NCBI GenBank assembly: GCA_963750075.1
Contig: CAVVPG010000001.1
Coordinates: forward strand, 1,116,001 to 1,180,000
DNA: 64,000 bases
Direction: 5' to 3'
DNA from: Bog-473 sp963750075
Lineage (GTDB): Bacteria > Actinomycetota > Acidimicrobiia > Acidimicrobiales > RAAP-2
The position numbers were made by a program, and so were the translations under genes. Positions 31,937-41,020 of the stretch are shown here, piece after piece (positions within the stretch are counted from its first letter, which is position 1; each line of letters starts with the position of its first letter). The notes beneath the pieces were generated by a model. It did not search any database. It was not told the DNA's origin and was given only the letters and a program-made list of their open reading frames with translations.

Positions 31937-32791
31937 GTGCGTGTCCACTTCTGCGGGGTCCGGGGGTCGACGCCGGCACCCGGACCCGACTTCGTCCGTT
32001 ACGGCGGGCACACATCGTGCGTCGCGCTGGCACACGACGGGGACGGCGCGGCGGCCCCCGGGCCCACCCTCGTGCTCGATGCCGGCACGGGGCTGCGGCG
32101 GTTGACGGAGCACCTCGGGGACCAACCGTTCCGGGGAACGCTGCTCCTGACCCACCTCCACTGGGACCACGTGCAGGGGCTGCCCTTCTTCACCAGTGGC
32201 GATCACGAGGGTGCGCAGGTCCGCCTGTTGCTGCCCGCCGAGGACGAGCACACCGACGCCCAGACGCTGCTCGCCCGGATGATGTCGCCCCCTTTCTTCC
32301 CCATCGGCCCCCACCAACTGCGGGGCGACTGGCGATTCGGCCTGGTGCCCACCGGCACCTTCGACGCCGAGGGATTCACCGTCCTGGCCAGGGAGGTGCC
32401 CCACAAGGGAGGGCGCACAGTGGGGTTCCGCGTGAGCGACGACCACTCGTCCGTCGCCTACATCCCGGACCACTGCCCAACGGCGCTCGGCGAGGGACCT
32501 GGAGGGATCGGTGAGTACCACGAGGCGGCGCTCGAGCTGGCACGCGACGTCGACCTCCTGATCCACGACGCGCATCTCCGGGCGGAGGAGGTCGCGGCGG
32601 AGGGCTTCTTCGGCCACGCGGCGGCCGAGTACGCGGTCGGCCTCGGCGCCCTCGCCGGGGCGCGCCGGGTCGCGCTCTTCCACCACCGGCCCGACCGTGA
32701 CGACCGCGAGGTCGATCGCATCGTGTGCCGCTTCGCCGAGAGCCCGGTGCCGGTGATCGGGGCTGCCGAAGAGACGACGCTCGCACTGTGA
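31937..32791 (+). CDS. Metallo-beta-lactamase-fold hydrolase, possible cyclic-nucleotide phosphodiesterase
   Basis: The 284-aa protein begins MRVHFCGVRGSTPAPG and has the MBL metal motif H73-L-H75-W-D77-H78, DAGTG (48-52), a later His in EVPHKGG, DHCPT and a final HHRPDRDD. The GVRGSTP start and GGHTSCV segment are typical of the subgroup that includes RNase Z-like enzymes and MBL-fold cAMP phosphodiesterases. Start is GTG 31937, four bases after the stop of the cyclic-nucleotide-binding gene, so the two are one operon, divergent from a cyclase. That context is why I suggest phosphodiesterase activity; the fold alone does not prove it. Confidence 0.82.
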   Translation: MRVHFCGVRGSTPAPGPDFVRYGGHTSCVALAHDGDGAAAPGPTLVLDAGTGLRRLTEHLGDQPFRGTLLLTHLHWDHVQGLPFFTSGDHEGAQVRLLLPAEDEHTDAQTLLARMMSPPFFPIGPHQLRGDWRFGLVPTGTFDAEGFTVLAREVPHKGGRTVGFRVSDDHSSVAYIPDHCPTALGEGPGGIGEYHEAALELARDVDLLIHDAHLRAEEVAAEGFFGHAAAEYAVGLGALAGARRVALFHHRPDRDDREVDRIVCRFAESPVPVIGAAEETTLAL

Positions 32792-32798
32792 GGAACGG

Positions 32799-34244
32799 GT
32801 GAGCGGGGCGGACGCCGTCGTCGTCGGCGCCGGGCCCAACGGGCTCGTCGCGGCCCTCACCCTCGCCCGGGCCGGCCTCACCGTGCAGGTCTACGAGGCC
32901 GCCGACGAGGCCGGGGGAGGCTGCCGCACGGCGGAGCTCACCGTCGCCGGCTTCCGTCACGACATCTGTTCGGCAGTGCACCCGTTGCTGGTGGCGTCCC
33001 CCGCCTTCGCCGAAATCGACCTCGCCGCCCGCGGTGTCCGGCTGCTGACCCCGTCGGTCGCCTTCGCCCATCCCCTCGACGGCGGGCGCGCCGTGTGCGT
33101 GGGGCACGACGTCGACGAGGTGGCCGCGTCCCTCGGAGCCGACGGAGCGGCGTACTCGCGCATCTTCTCGCCGCTCGTCCGGGACGTCGACCAGATCCTC
33201 CCCGCGTTCTTGGGCTCCATGCGCACCGTGCCCGCCCATCCGTTGAAAGCGGCGGCGTTCGGGCTCCACGGCCTCTCGTCGGCCCGGGAGATGGCCAGGA
33301 AGTTCCACACCGAGGAAGGACGGGCGCTCGTGGCCGGCACGGCCGCGCACTCCATGCTGCCGCTGACGGCGCCGCTGTCGGGCGTCTTCCCGCGGCTGTT
33401 CACCGCGCTGGCCCACCGTTTCGGGTGGCCGGTGGTCGAGGGCGGGAGTGCCGCCGTCGTGGACGCGCTGGTGGCGGAGCTCACCGCGCTCGGCGGCCGG
33501 GTGGAGACCGGCCGCCTGGTGAAGAGGCTGGACGAGCTGCCGGCCGCCCGCGCCGTCGTGCTCGACGTCACCCCGCGCCAGTTGCTGGAGATGGCCGGTG
33601 ACGCGGTGCCGCGCCGCTACGGCCGGGCCCTGAGCCGGTACCGCTACGGCCCCGGCGTCTGCAAGGTGGACTGGGCCCTCAGCGGCCCGGTGCCGTGGAG
33701 CGCCGAGGGCTGCCGGCAGACGGTCACCGTGCACGTGGGCGGCACCTTCGCCGAGATCGCCCGCGGCGAGGCGGACGTCAACGCCGGCCGGCATCCCGAC
33801 CACCCCTACTGCCTGGTGACCCAGCCGTGCGTGGTCGACCCGAAACGGGCTCCCGCCGGCGGCCACACGCTGTGGGCCTACTGCCACGTCCCCAACGGGT
33901 CCGACGTGGACATGACCGAGAGGATGGAGGCGCAGATCGAGCGCTTCGCCCCGGGCTTTCGCGATCTCGTCCTCGGCCGTGCGACATCCACCGCCGTGGA
34001 CGAGGAGCAGCGCAATCCCAGCTATGTCGGAGGGGACATCAACGCCGGCGCCGCCACGCTCCGCCAGATGGTCTTCCGGCCGACGGCGCGGTGGAACCCG
34101 TACCGCACCGCCCTCAAAGGCGTCTACCTCTGCTCCGCCGCCACCCCGCCGGGCGGGGGCGTCCACGGCATGTGCGGGCTCGGAGCGGCGCGCGCCGCCC
34201 TGCACGATCTCGGCCAGCACGGAGCCGGCTCGCCGGAGTCCTGA
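32799..34244 (+). CDS. FAD-dependent oxidoreductase, phytoene-desaturase-like (COG1233)
   Basis: The 481-aa protein has the FAD-binding GxGxxG motif (G10-A-G-P-N-G15) near its N-terminus with the acidic strand end YEAADEAGGGCRT, and the C-terminal FAD motif GVYLCSAATPPGGGVHGMCG seen in the phytoene desaturase/amine oxidase family. Members desaturate or isomerise isoprenoids and other lipids. GTG 32799 starts it seven bases after the hydrolase stop, and its stop overlaps the start of the second FtsX permease (TGATG), so it is embedded in the same operon. Its link to the transport or signalling genes is unclear; it might act on a lipid handled by the permease. Confidence 0.88.
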   Translation: MSGADAVVVGAGPNGLVAALTLARAGLTVQVYEAADEAGGGCRTAELTVAGFRHDICSAVHPLLVASPAFAEIDLAARGVRLLTPSVAFAHPLDGGRAVCVGHDVDEVAASLGADGAAYSRIFSPLVRDVDQILPAFLGSMRTVPAHPLKAAAFGLHGLSSAREMARKFHTEEGRALVAGTAAHSMLPLTAPLSGVFPRLFTALAHRFGWPVVEGGSAAVVDALVAELTALGGRVETGRLVKRLDELPAARAVVLDVTPRQLLEMAGDAVPRRYGRALSRYRYGPGVCKVDWALSGPVPWSAEGCRQTVTVHVGGTFAEIARGEADVNAGRHPDHPYCLVTQPCVVDPKRAPAGGHTLWAYCHVPNGSDVDMTERMEAQIERFAPGFRDLVLGRATSTAVDEEQRNPSYVGGDINAGAATLRQMVFRPTARWNPYRTALKGVYLCSAATPPGGGVHGMCGLGAARAALHDLGQHGAGSPES

Positions 34245-36739
34245 TGCCAGCACGCGCGGTGTCCTTCGCCGGGTACCGGTTCCGAACGACCTTGCGGTCG
34301 GAGCTCTCCTACTACCTCTCCGTGATCCTGCTGGTCGGTGCGCTCGGCGGCCTCTCCATGGGCGCCGTCGCGGCGGCCCGCAGCACCGAGTCTTCCTTCT
34401 CCGACCTCGTCGCCAGCTCGCACGTCCCCGATCTCTTCGTGCTGGACGGGGTGATCAACCCGGCCATCGGCCTCGACTCGGCCTACAACCCCGCTCTGTT
34501 GCGAAAACTGTCCCATCTGCCCCACGTCGAACGGGTCGCTGACACGGTGATGCTCAACATGGGCCCACTCACCCCCGAGGGCCGACCATTGCCGGCCGCC
34601 AATGGTAGTTCCGCGGATGCCAGCGTCAACGGGTTGTACTTCACCGAAGATCCTGTCGCCATCACGCAGGGACGGATCGCCGACCCTCACAAGGCCGACG
34701 AGTTCGTCCTCGATGCGGCCACTGCGAAGGCATTCGGATATCACCTGGGGGAGGAGATTCCCGTAGGGTGGCTGACCAATGCGGAGGCGAACTCGGGGAA
34801 CCTCGCGCTGAACTCGATTATCCCCGCCGACCAACGGGCGAGGGTGAAGCTGGTCGGCATCGCGGGGGCGCAGGCGACCAACTTGTTCGAGGACCAGGAC
34901 GAGGCACAAGGCCAGTCCATTCAGTTGTTCACGCCGGCACTGACCGACAAGCTGCTCGCCTGCTGCAGCAACACGATGCTGACCGCGCTGACGCTGCAGG
35001 ACGGCAACCGGTATCTCTCGGCGGTGGAGACAGAGATCAAGGGTGTGCTGCCCAAGGGTCTCCCCTTCGTCTACGTCCAGGTCAAGGATCGCGTCGCCAT
35101 CGCCAACGACACCTTGCGGCCCGAGGCCATCGCGCTCGCCGTCTTCGGCGGCATCGCCGGCGTCGCCGCCCTCCTCATCGCGGGGCAGGTCATCAGCCGC
35201 CGGATCCGCTTGAAGGCCGCAGACCTCGACATCATCCGGGCCCTCGGGGCGAGCCCCTCCATGACCTTCAGCGACGACCTGATCGGCACGCTCGGCGCCG
35301 TGGCGGTCGGCTCCGTCCTGGCCGGGGTGGTGGCCCTCCTCCTCTCGCCGCTGGCGCCGCTGGGACCGGTGCGACCGTTCCTGCGCGTCGAGGTGCATGC
35401 AGACTGGGCGGTCATCGGTCTCGGCGTGGCCGGCCTGCTGCTGGCGCTCGGGGCGATCGCGGCCCTGGCTTCGTGGCGCGCACTGCCGGGCAGAGCACGC
35501 GTCGGTGGCCAACGAATCCCGTCGTCGCGCGTGACGAGCGCTGCAGCGCGGGCCGGACTCCCGCCGCCGGCGATCACCGGGGTGCAGTTCGCCCTCGAGC
35601 CGGGAGTGGGCAGGAGCGCCGTCCCCGTGCGGTCGGCGATCCTCGGCGCCATCCTCGCCGTCACCGTGGTCGTGGCCACGGTCACCTTCGGGTCGAGTCT
35701 CAACACCTTGGTCAGCCACCCGGCGCTCTACGGCTGGAACTGGACCTACGACATGGACGGTGGTGGTGGGCTCGGCGATGTCCCCGGACAGGCCGCGACC
35801 AAGCTCCTCGACGCAGACCCTCTCGTCGAGAGTTGGACCGGCATCTCGTACTCGACCCTGCAACTCGACGGGATCAACGTGCCGGTGATGGGAGCCACGC
35901 CCCGTGCACCGGTAGCACCTCCTCTTCTCAGCGGGCACGGCCTCCAGGCGCGCGATCAGGTGGTGCTCGGTGCCGGCACGCTGCGCGAGCTGCACAAGCG
36001 GGTCGGGGACACGGTGGAGGAGCGGGCACCCCACGGCGCACCGGTCAGACTGACGATCGTCGGCACGGCGACGCTGCCTCCCATCGGTGTCACTGGGTCG
36101 TCGCACCTCGAGATGGGAACGGGCGCCCTTCTCTCCTACCAGCTCATCCCGCCCGCGGCGAGGAACCTCTTCGAGGTCACGCCGGGTCCCAACGCGATCC
36201 TGATCCGCACCAGGGGGGGCGCGAGCCCTGCGGCACTGCGTTCGATCGAGGTCATCGCGCACAAGCTGGACATCGCCATCAACGGCGGCTCTGTGCTGCC
36301 CGTCCAGCGGCCGGCACAGATCATCAACTACGGATCACTGGGCACCACGCCCTTGCTCCTGGGTGCAGCACTGGGATTGGGCGCCGCGGCGGCCCTCGGC
36401 ATCACGCTCGTGACCTCGGTCCGGCGAAGACGGCGCGATCTGGCGATCCTGAAGACGCTCGGCTTCACCGGACGTCAGCTGGCGACCGCGGTCGCGGTGC
36501 AGGCCGGCGTCGCCGCCGTCATCGGCTGCGCCATCGGGATCCCGGCGGGGATCGCGCTCGGGCGCGTGCTCTGGGACCTGTTCGCCGGCGAGATCAGCGC
36601 CGTCCCCTACCCCACCGTCCCGGTCGGAACCATCGCGGCGATCGGGATCTTTGCCATCGTGCTGGCGGCCCTGGTTGCCACGATTCCCGGCCGTATCGCA
36701 GCGAGGACAGCCACCTCACAGCTCCTCCGCGCCGAATAG
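34244..36739 (+). CDS. FtsX-family ABC transporter permease, copy 2
   Basis: The 831-aa protein is a paralogue of the permease at 22649: same N-terminal GYRFRTTLR start and first helix, the middle RALGASPSMTFSDDLIGTLGA coupling element, LYGWNWTYD before the second outer domain, and the C-terminal RRRRDLAILKTLGFTGRQLATAV coupling helix with GIPAGIALGRVLWDLFA. Both end in LLRAE. The outer domains differ more than the membrane parts, suggesting different partners. It overlaps the FAD oxidoreductase gene and ends the rightward operon begun by the cyclic-nucleotide-binding gene. Its ATPase is probably the one at 28712. Confidence 0.93.
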   Translation: MPARAVSFAGYRFRTTLRSELSYYLSVILLVGALGGLSMGAVAAARSTESSFSDLVASSHVPDLFVLDGVINPAIGLDSAYNPALLRKLSHLPHVERVADTVMLNMGPLTPEGRPLPAANGSSADASVNGLYFTEDPVAITQGRIADPHKADEFVLDAATAKAFGYHLGEEIPVGWLTNAEANSGNLALNSIIPADQRARVKLVGIAGAQATNLFEDQDEAQGQSIQLFTPALTDKLLACCSNTMLTALTLQDGNRYLSAVETEIKGVLPKGLPFVYVQVKDRVAIANDTLRPEAIALAVFGGIAGVAALLIAGQVISRRIRLKAADLDIIRALGASPSMTFSDDLIGTLGAVAVGSVLAGVVALLLSPLAPLGPVRPFLRVEVHADWAVIGLGVAGLLLALGAIAALASWRALPGRARVGGQRIPSSRVTSAAARAGLPPPAITGVQFALEPGVGRSAVPVRSAILGAILAVTVVVATVTFGSSLNTLVSHPALYGWNWTYDMDGGGGLGDVPGQAATKLLDADPLVESWTGISYSTLQLDGINVPVMGATPRAPVAPPLLSGHGLQARDQVVLGAGTLRELHKRVGDTVEERAPHGAPVRLTIVGTATLPPIGVTGSSHLEMGTGALLSYQLIPPAARNLFEVTPGPNAILIRTRGGASPAALRSIEVIAHKLDIAINGGSVLPVQRPAQIINYGSLGTTPLLLGAALGLGAAAALGITLVTSVRRRRRDLAILKTLGFTGRQLATAVAVQAGVAAVIGCAIGIPAGIALGRVLWDLFAGEISAVPYPTVPVGTIAAIGIFAIVLAALVATIPGRIAARTATSQLLRAE

Positions 36740-36756
36740 CGCGGGCCGCCAGAACC

Positions 36757-37695
36757 TCAGTCGGCGAACCGCCCGACCAGCACCTCACCGAGACGGCGCA
36801 CCGTCTCCGGCGTCCCGGTGGGGACGTTGAACACGAAGTACTCAACGCCGACCGCCGCCAGCTCCTCGACGCGCGCCACCAGCGCGTCGGCCGTGCCCAC
36901 GTCGGACCCGGTGGGCTCCTCGCCCGTGACCTGGCGCAGGAAGTCCTTGACCGTCGCCGTCTCCTCCTCACTGGCCGTGAGCACGAGCGTGCTCAACCGG
37001 CTGACCGTGACCTCGGACGGGTCGCGCCCGACCGCCGCGCAGTGCCCGCGCAGCACCTCGACCTTGTGGGCGATGGTTTCGGCGTCGCCGGTGATGTTGC
37101 ACAGGTCGGCGTAGCGCGCCACGAGCCGCAGTGTCCGCTTCTCCCCACCGCCCCCGACGAGGATGGCCGGGCCGCCCGGCTGCACCGGACGAGGCACGTT
37201 GCGCGCCTCGTGGATCCGGTAGTAGGTGCCGTCGAAGGACGGCGCTTCCTCGGTGAACATGGCGCGGCAGATCTGCAGGGCCTCCTCCAGGCGGTCGAGC
37301 CGCTCGCCCGCCGGCGGGAAGTCGAAGCCCAGGCCCTCGTGCTCGACGTCGTACCAGGCCGCGCCGATACCCAGGATGGCGCGGCCGGCGCTGATCACGT
37401 CGAGCGTCGTGACGATCTTGGCCAGGTGCGCCGGGTTGCGGTAGGTCACGCCGGTGACCATGGTGCCGAGCCGCACCCTCGACGTCCGTGCCGCCAACGC
37501 CCCGAGCAGCGTGTAGGAGTCGAGCATCGGTTGGCTCGGGCCTCCGAGCGGGGGCAGCTGGTAGAAGTGGTCCATCACCCAGACCGAGTCGAAGCCCGCC
37601 TCCTCGGCCGCGGTGGCGGTGGCCACCACGCCGTCGAAGAGCGCGCCGGGTGACTCGCCGGCGGTGAAGTTGGGGATCTGCAGTCCGAAGTGCAT
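36757..37695 (-). CDS. LLM-class F420-dependent oxidoreductase
   Basis: The 312-aa protein begins MHFGLQIPNFTAGE and has the LLM landmarks VWVMDHFYQLP, MVTGVTYRNPAHLAKIVTTLDVISAGRAILGIGAAWYDVEH, and ILVGGGGEKRTLRLVARYADLCNI. It is related to the LLM gene at 17178. ATG 37695 is chosen because the frame upstream to 37800 overlaps the phosphotransferase gene and has no homology. A C-terminal segment EYFVFNVPTGTPETV is typical of F420-binding members. It converges with the permease gene, 17 bases away, and the substrate is unknown. Confidence 0.9.
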   Translation of the reverse strand: MHFGLQIPNFTAGESPGALFDGVVATATAAEEAGFDSVWVMDHFYQLPPLGGPSQPMLDSYTLLGALAARTSRVRLGTMVTGVTYRNPAHLAKIVTTLDVISAGRAILGIGAAWYDVEHEGLGFDFPPAGERLDRLEEALQICRAMFTEEAPSFDGTYYRIHEARNVPRPVQPGGPAILVGGGGEKRTLRLVARYADLCNITGDAETIAHKVEVLRGHCAAVGRDPSEVTVSRLSTLVLTASEEETATVKDFLRQVTGEEPTGSDVGTADALVARVEELAAVGVEYFVFNVPTGTPETVRRLGEVLVGRFAD

Positions 37696-37735
37696 GGAGC
37701 GGAACCTACCGGGCGCGGGCGGGGCGCGCCCGGTC

Positions 37736-38686
37736 TCACCAGCCGGTCCGGCGGCGGAGCCAATCGAGCGCCACGGCGCCCTGGGCGGCCTGGAAGGCAC
37801 GGATGGTCGGCAGGCCCGGGGGCGGCGGGCGGAGCGAGCGCTCCACGAAGAAGCCGCAGACGGCGCCGAGGAGGACGGTGATCACATCGGGGTCGACGCT
37901 CACAGGGGAAACATGGCGGGCCAACAGGTCCTCGGGAGGCGGTCCGCCCTCCAGAACGACCGAGGGCGCCCACCCGATCACGTCGAAGACCGGGTTCCCG
38001 ACGGCCGCGTGGGGCCAGTCCACGAAGACGACGCCGCCGGAAGTGAGGAGCACGTTGTCGGCGCGCACGTCGCCGTGCACCAGCGTGGGACCCTCGCACG
38101 CCGCCGGCCAGGCCGACTCCAGCTCGGCCAGCCTGTCCAGGTGCCGGCACGCCCACCCGTCGAGCCCGGCCGGGGGCGCGTCCATGGCGGCCAGCGCCGC
38201 CCAGCCCCCGAACATGTGGCGGAGGTAGTCGGCCAGCGGATCGAGCGAGGGCAGGGGGCTCGGAGTGAGGTCACGATGCAGGGACGACAACGCGTCGGTG
38301 ACCGTGGCCAGCTCACTCGTCTCCCACGGATGACGCGGGGGGCGGCCGTCGACGGCATCGAAGGCGAGCGCCACCCAGTCCCCGTCGTCGTAGGAAGCGA
38401 GGAGATGCGGGAAGCGCGGCGAGCGCGGCAGCGCGGTGGACACCGCCACCTCCCTGCGGTGCATGCCGGGGGACTCGGGGTTGCGGGCGCTCCCGACGGC
38501 CTTCACGAACACCGCGCGGCCGGACCACTCCAAGACGGTGGTGGCGCCCGGCGAGAACCCGCCCGGGAGGTCGCGGACGACGGGACGTGTCCCGTCGCCG
38601 AAGCCGGCCGCCCACGCCTGCACCGCCGCCGGCACCTCGGCCCAGGGCAGGTGGACGCCGGCCGCCGGTCCGGCCGGCGTGGTCAC
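37736..38686 (-). CDS. Aminoglycoside-phosphotransferase-like kinase (APH family)
   Basis: The 316-aa protein has the kinase-like catalytic loop HGDVRADN (204-211; catalytic D206, metal-binding N211) and the metal-binding D223 in VFVDWPH, with a nucleotide-binding Lys in VFVKAVG (about 62). APH-fold enzymes phosphorylate antibiotics, sugars, choline or other small molecules; no resistance role can be claimed. The GTG start at 38686 overlaps the end of the DUF6295 gene (GTGA), so the two are coupled, and the dienelactone hydrolase lies just upstream. Confidence 0.85.
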   Translation of the reverse strand: MTTPAGPAAGVHLPWAEVPAAVQAWAAGFGDGTRPVVRDLPGGFSPGATTVLEWSGRAVFVKAVGSARNPESPGMHRREVAVSTALPRSPRFPHLLASYDDGDWVALAFDAVDGRPPRHPWETSELATVTDALSSLHRDLTPSPLPSLDPLADYLRHMFGGWAALAAMDAPPAGLDGWACRHLDRLAELESAWPAACEGPTLVHGDVRADNVLLTSGGVVFVDWPHAAVGNPVFDVIGWAPSVVLEGGPPPEDLLARHVSPVSVDPDVITVLLGAVCGFFVERSLRPPPPGLPTIRAFQAAQGAVALDWLRRRTGW

Positions 38687-38943
38687 GAGGCGGCGGCCCC
38701 TGCGGCGGCGAGCGCCGCGTTGATGCTCTCGACCAGGCGGCGCGCCGAGTCGGCGCTGAGCTCGACGGCAACGCGTGCTCCGGGCCCGCGCGACGGGTCG
38801 GTGAAGTCGATGTTGAGCGTGTGGTCGAACGGCGCGTGGAAGGGGTGGTCGAAGTAGACCTGGGCCGAGGTCACGCCGAACCAGCCCCCTGCGCCCTTGG
38901 CGCTGCCGGCGACGTCGGTGGGCACGGTGAGGTAGGAGCACAT
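38683..38943 (-). CDS. DUF6295-like small protein
   Basis: The 86-aa protein starts MCSYLTVPTDVAGSAKGAGGW and contains VYFDHPFHAPFDHTLNIDF, a compact pattern I match to the DUF6295 family of actinobacteria (function unknown). The several His and Asp residues in that segment could bind a metal. It sits two bases after the dienelactone hydrolase stop and overlaps the kinase gene by four bases, so it belongs to a three-gene leftward operon. A much longer open frame covering it (to 41214) is antisense noise from the neighbouring genes. Confidence 0.75.
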   Translation of the reverse strand: MCSYLTVPTDVAGSAKGAGGWFGVTSAQVYFDHPFHAPFDHTLNIDFTDPSRGPGARVAVELSADSARRLVESINAALAAAGAAAS

Positions 38944-38945
38944 GG

Positions 38946-39701
38946 TCAGTCCCCCGCCAGGTAGCGCCCGTACCACTCGAAGATGCGCTGCCAGCCGTCG
39001 ACCGCGGCCTCGGGCCGGTAGGCCGGGCGGTCCACCGCGAAGAAGGCGTGCCCGGCGCCGTCGTAGCGGTGGAACTCGTACGTCTTGCCGGCCGCCTGCA
39101 GTGCGGCCTCGAGCTCGTCGACCTGCTCGGGGCTCGGGAACTGGTCCTCGTTGCCGAAGAGGCCGAGCAGCGGGCACCGCAGGTCCGGCGCGCGGTCGAC
39201 CAGCGGTGTGACCCGGAGAGGGAATCCCTCGGGGACGGTCCCGGTCACGAAGGCCCCGTAGCAGTCGACGGCGGCATCGACGGGCAGGCTCACCGCCGTG
39301 AGGAAGGAATGCCGCCCGCCCGAGCAGTACCCGATGACGCCCACCTTCCCGTTGGAGGTCGGGAGCGCCCGCAGCGCCTCGACGGCGCCTCCGGCGTCGC
39401 CCACGAACTGCTCGTCGGGGACCCCGCCGGCCTCCCGCGCCGCAGCCGCGGCGTCGTCGGGATCGACATCGAGCCCCTGGCGGGCGTAGAGGTTCGGGCA
39501 GATGGCGTTGTAGCCGCGGGCGGCGAAGCGCCGCGTGATCTCCTTGGTGCCCGGGTCCCAGCCCGGCAGGTGATGGATGACGAGGACCCCGCCGCGGGGG
39601 TCGTCGCCGGCCGGGACGGCCTGGTAGGCGTTGATCTGCGCCCCGTCGTGCCCGGTCACCATCACGTTCCGGGCGGTCAGGGCTTCCTCGGGTGCGGACA
39701 C
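38946..39701 (-). CDS. Dienelactone hydrolase family protein
   Basis: The 251-aa alpha/beta hydrolase has the nucleophile elbow GYCSGG with Cys126, as in classical dienelactone hydrolases, a DRAPDLRCPLLGLFGNEDQFP strand that carries the acid, and the triad His in GAGHAFF. Dienelactone hydrolases open lactone rings in the breakdown of (chloro)aromatics, but many paralogues act on other esters. The N-terminal VMVTGHDGAQINAYQAVP matches the family. The gene heads a short operon with DUF6295 and the APH-like kinase and is divergent from the NHL protein gene, 115 bases away. Confidence 0.88.
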   Translation of the reverse strand: MSAPEEALTARNVMVTGHDGAQINAYQAVPAGDDPRGGVLVIHHLPGWDPGTKEITRRFAARGYNAICPNLYARQGLDVDPDDAAAAAREAGGVPDEQFVGDAGGAVEALRALPTSNGKVGVIGYCSGGRHSFLTAVSLPVDAAVDCYGAFVTGTVPEGFPLRVTPLVDRAPDLRCPLLGLFGNEDQFPSPEQVDELEAALQAAGKTYEFHRYDGAGHAFFAVDRPAYRPEAAVDGWQRIFEWYGRYLAGD

Positions 39702-39816
39702 GCGGCCTCCTCTTTCGGTCCGTTTCTCTTGTCATGCTGCAGGCGCTGCTGCGTGGTGCGGTTCGTGCGCCGCCCACTATGGCGCGCCGCCCCGGCCCGC
39801 CGCGCCGGCAACCGGC

Positions 39817-41019
39817 ATGATGTGCGCCGTGCGCCGACACCTCCCGCCAGTGGTCGGACTGGGCTGCCTCCTCGCGCTCGCCACGTCGGTGACGCCGGCC
39901 CCGCCGGCGGGGGCCGCGCCCGGGGCCGGCACCGTGGTCGGGCGCGGGGTGCTGGACGGCCCCGGGGGCATCGCCCTCGATGCGGCCGGCGACCTCTTCG
40001 TCGCCGACACGGGCCACTGCCGGGTGGTGGTGGTGCCGGGCCGTGCCGGGTCCGCCTACGGCCTGCACCTGCAGCCGGGCCGCGTCACGACCCTGGTCGG
40101 CGGCTCGTGCTCGGGCCCGGGCTCCATCGGCCATCCGAGCGGGGTGGCGGTCGACGCGCAGGGCGACGTCTACATCGCGGAGGCCACGGCGCAGCGCGTC
40201 CAGGAGGTGCGGGCGGGGGCGACGCACACCGCGGTGACGGTCGCCGGCACGGGACGCGCCGGCTTCAACGGCGACGGCCTCGCCGCGTCGGCCGGCGAGC
40301 TCGACGAGCCGACGGCCGTGGCGGTCGACGGCGCGGGCGACCTGTTCGTCGCCGACACCGCCAACTGCAGGGTGCGGGTGGTCCCGGCCCGGGACACCAC
40401 GCTCTTCGGGCGGGCGCTCGCGGCCGGGCACCTCGCCACCGTGGCCGGCACCGGCGTGTGCGGCACGGCCGGGCAGGGCGGCCCCGTGGCGACGGCCCAG
40501 CTGTGGGACCCCGTGGCGGTGGCTGTCGACGGCACGGGCGACCTGCTCGTCGCCGACAGCGGCGACCAGTCCGTCCTGCTGGCGTCGACAGAGACGCGGA
40601 CGTACTACGGCACGCCGGTGGCGGCCGGCGACATCGCGGTGGTCGTGGGAGGCACCGCGAGCTACGGGCCCTATCTCGCCGACGGGCTCGCCGCGACGGG
40701 CCCGACGGCCGAGCTCAACGACCCCCGCGGCCTCGCTGTCGGCGTGGCCAATGCGCTGTTCGTCACCGACGGCTTCATGCACGCCGTCCGGGTGGTGCCG
40801 GCGTCGTCGGGCACGCTGTTCGGGCAGGCGATGAAGGTCGGCGACCTCTACACCGTGGCCGGCGCGCTCCCCGTCCGGGACGCGGCCGGGTTCGGGGACG
40901 GCACGCGCTGGGTGGTGACCAAGGTCGGGACCGCGGTCGGCGTCGTACAGTCGCCGACGGGCGCCGTGTACTTCAGCGACGGCCTCAGCGGCACGGTCCG
41001 CGTCATCAGGGGGGCCTGA
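39817..41019 (+). CDS. Exported NHL-repeat beta-propeller protein
   Basis: The 400-aa protein has a signal peptide (about 1-33, ending AGAAP) and at least four NHL repeats, seen as GIALDAAGDLFVADTGHCRV, GVAVDAQGDVYIAEA, AVAVDGAGDLFVADTANCRV and AVAVDGTGDLLVADSGDQSV, interleaved with TVAGTG strands, so it should form a six-bladed propeller outside the cell. NHL propellers bind proteins or sugars; some are enzymes. I begin at ATG 39817, where a second ATG follows at once. The next gene, a GH78 glycosidase, begins one base after its stop, so the two are cotranscribed. Confidence 0.88.
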   Translation: MMCAVRRHLPPVVGLGCLLALATSVTPAPPAGAAPGAGTVVGRGVLDGPGGIALDAAGDLFVADTGHCRVVVVPGRAGSAYGLHLQPGRVTTLVGGSCSGPGSIGHPSGVAVDAQGDVYIAEATAQRVQEVRAGATHTAVTVAGTGRAGFNGDGLAASAGELDEPTAVAVDGAGDLFVADTANCRVRVVPARDTTLFGRALAAGHLATVAGTGVCGTAGQGGPVATAQLWDPVAVAVDGTGDLLVADSGDQSVLLASTETRTYYGTPVAAGDIAVVVGGTASYGPYLADGLAATGPTAELNDPRGLAVGVANALFVTDGFMHAVRVVPASSGTLFGQAMKVGDLYTVAGALPVRDAAGFGDGTRWVVTKVGTAVGVVQSPTGAVYFSDGLSGTVRVIRGA

Positions 41020-41020
41020 C

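Noticed and set aside
34124..36262. 712-codon frame on the reverse strand of the second permease
   Set aside because: Composition is Arg/Asp/Gly-rich noise with no motif, while the forward strand encodes a clear FtsX permease.
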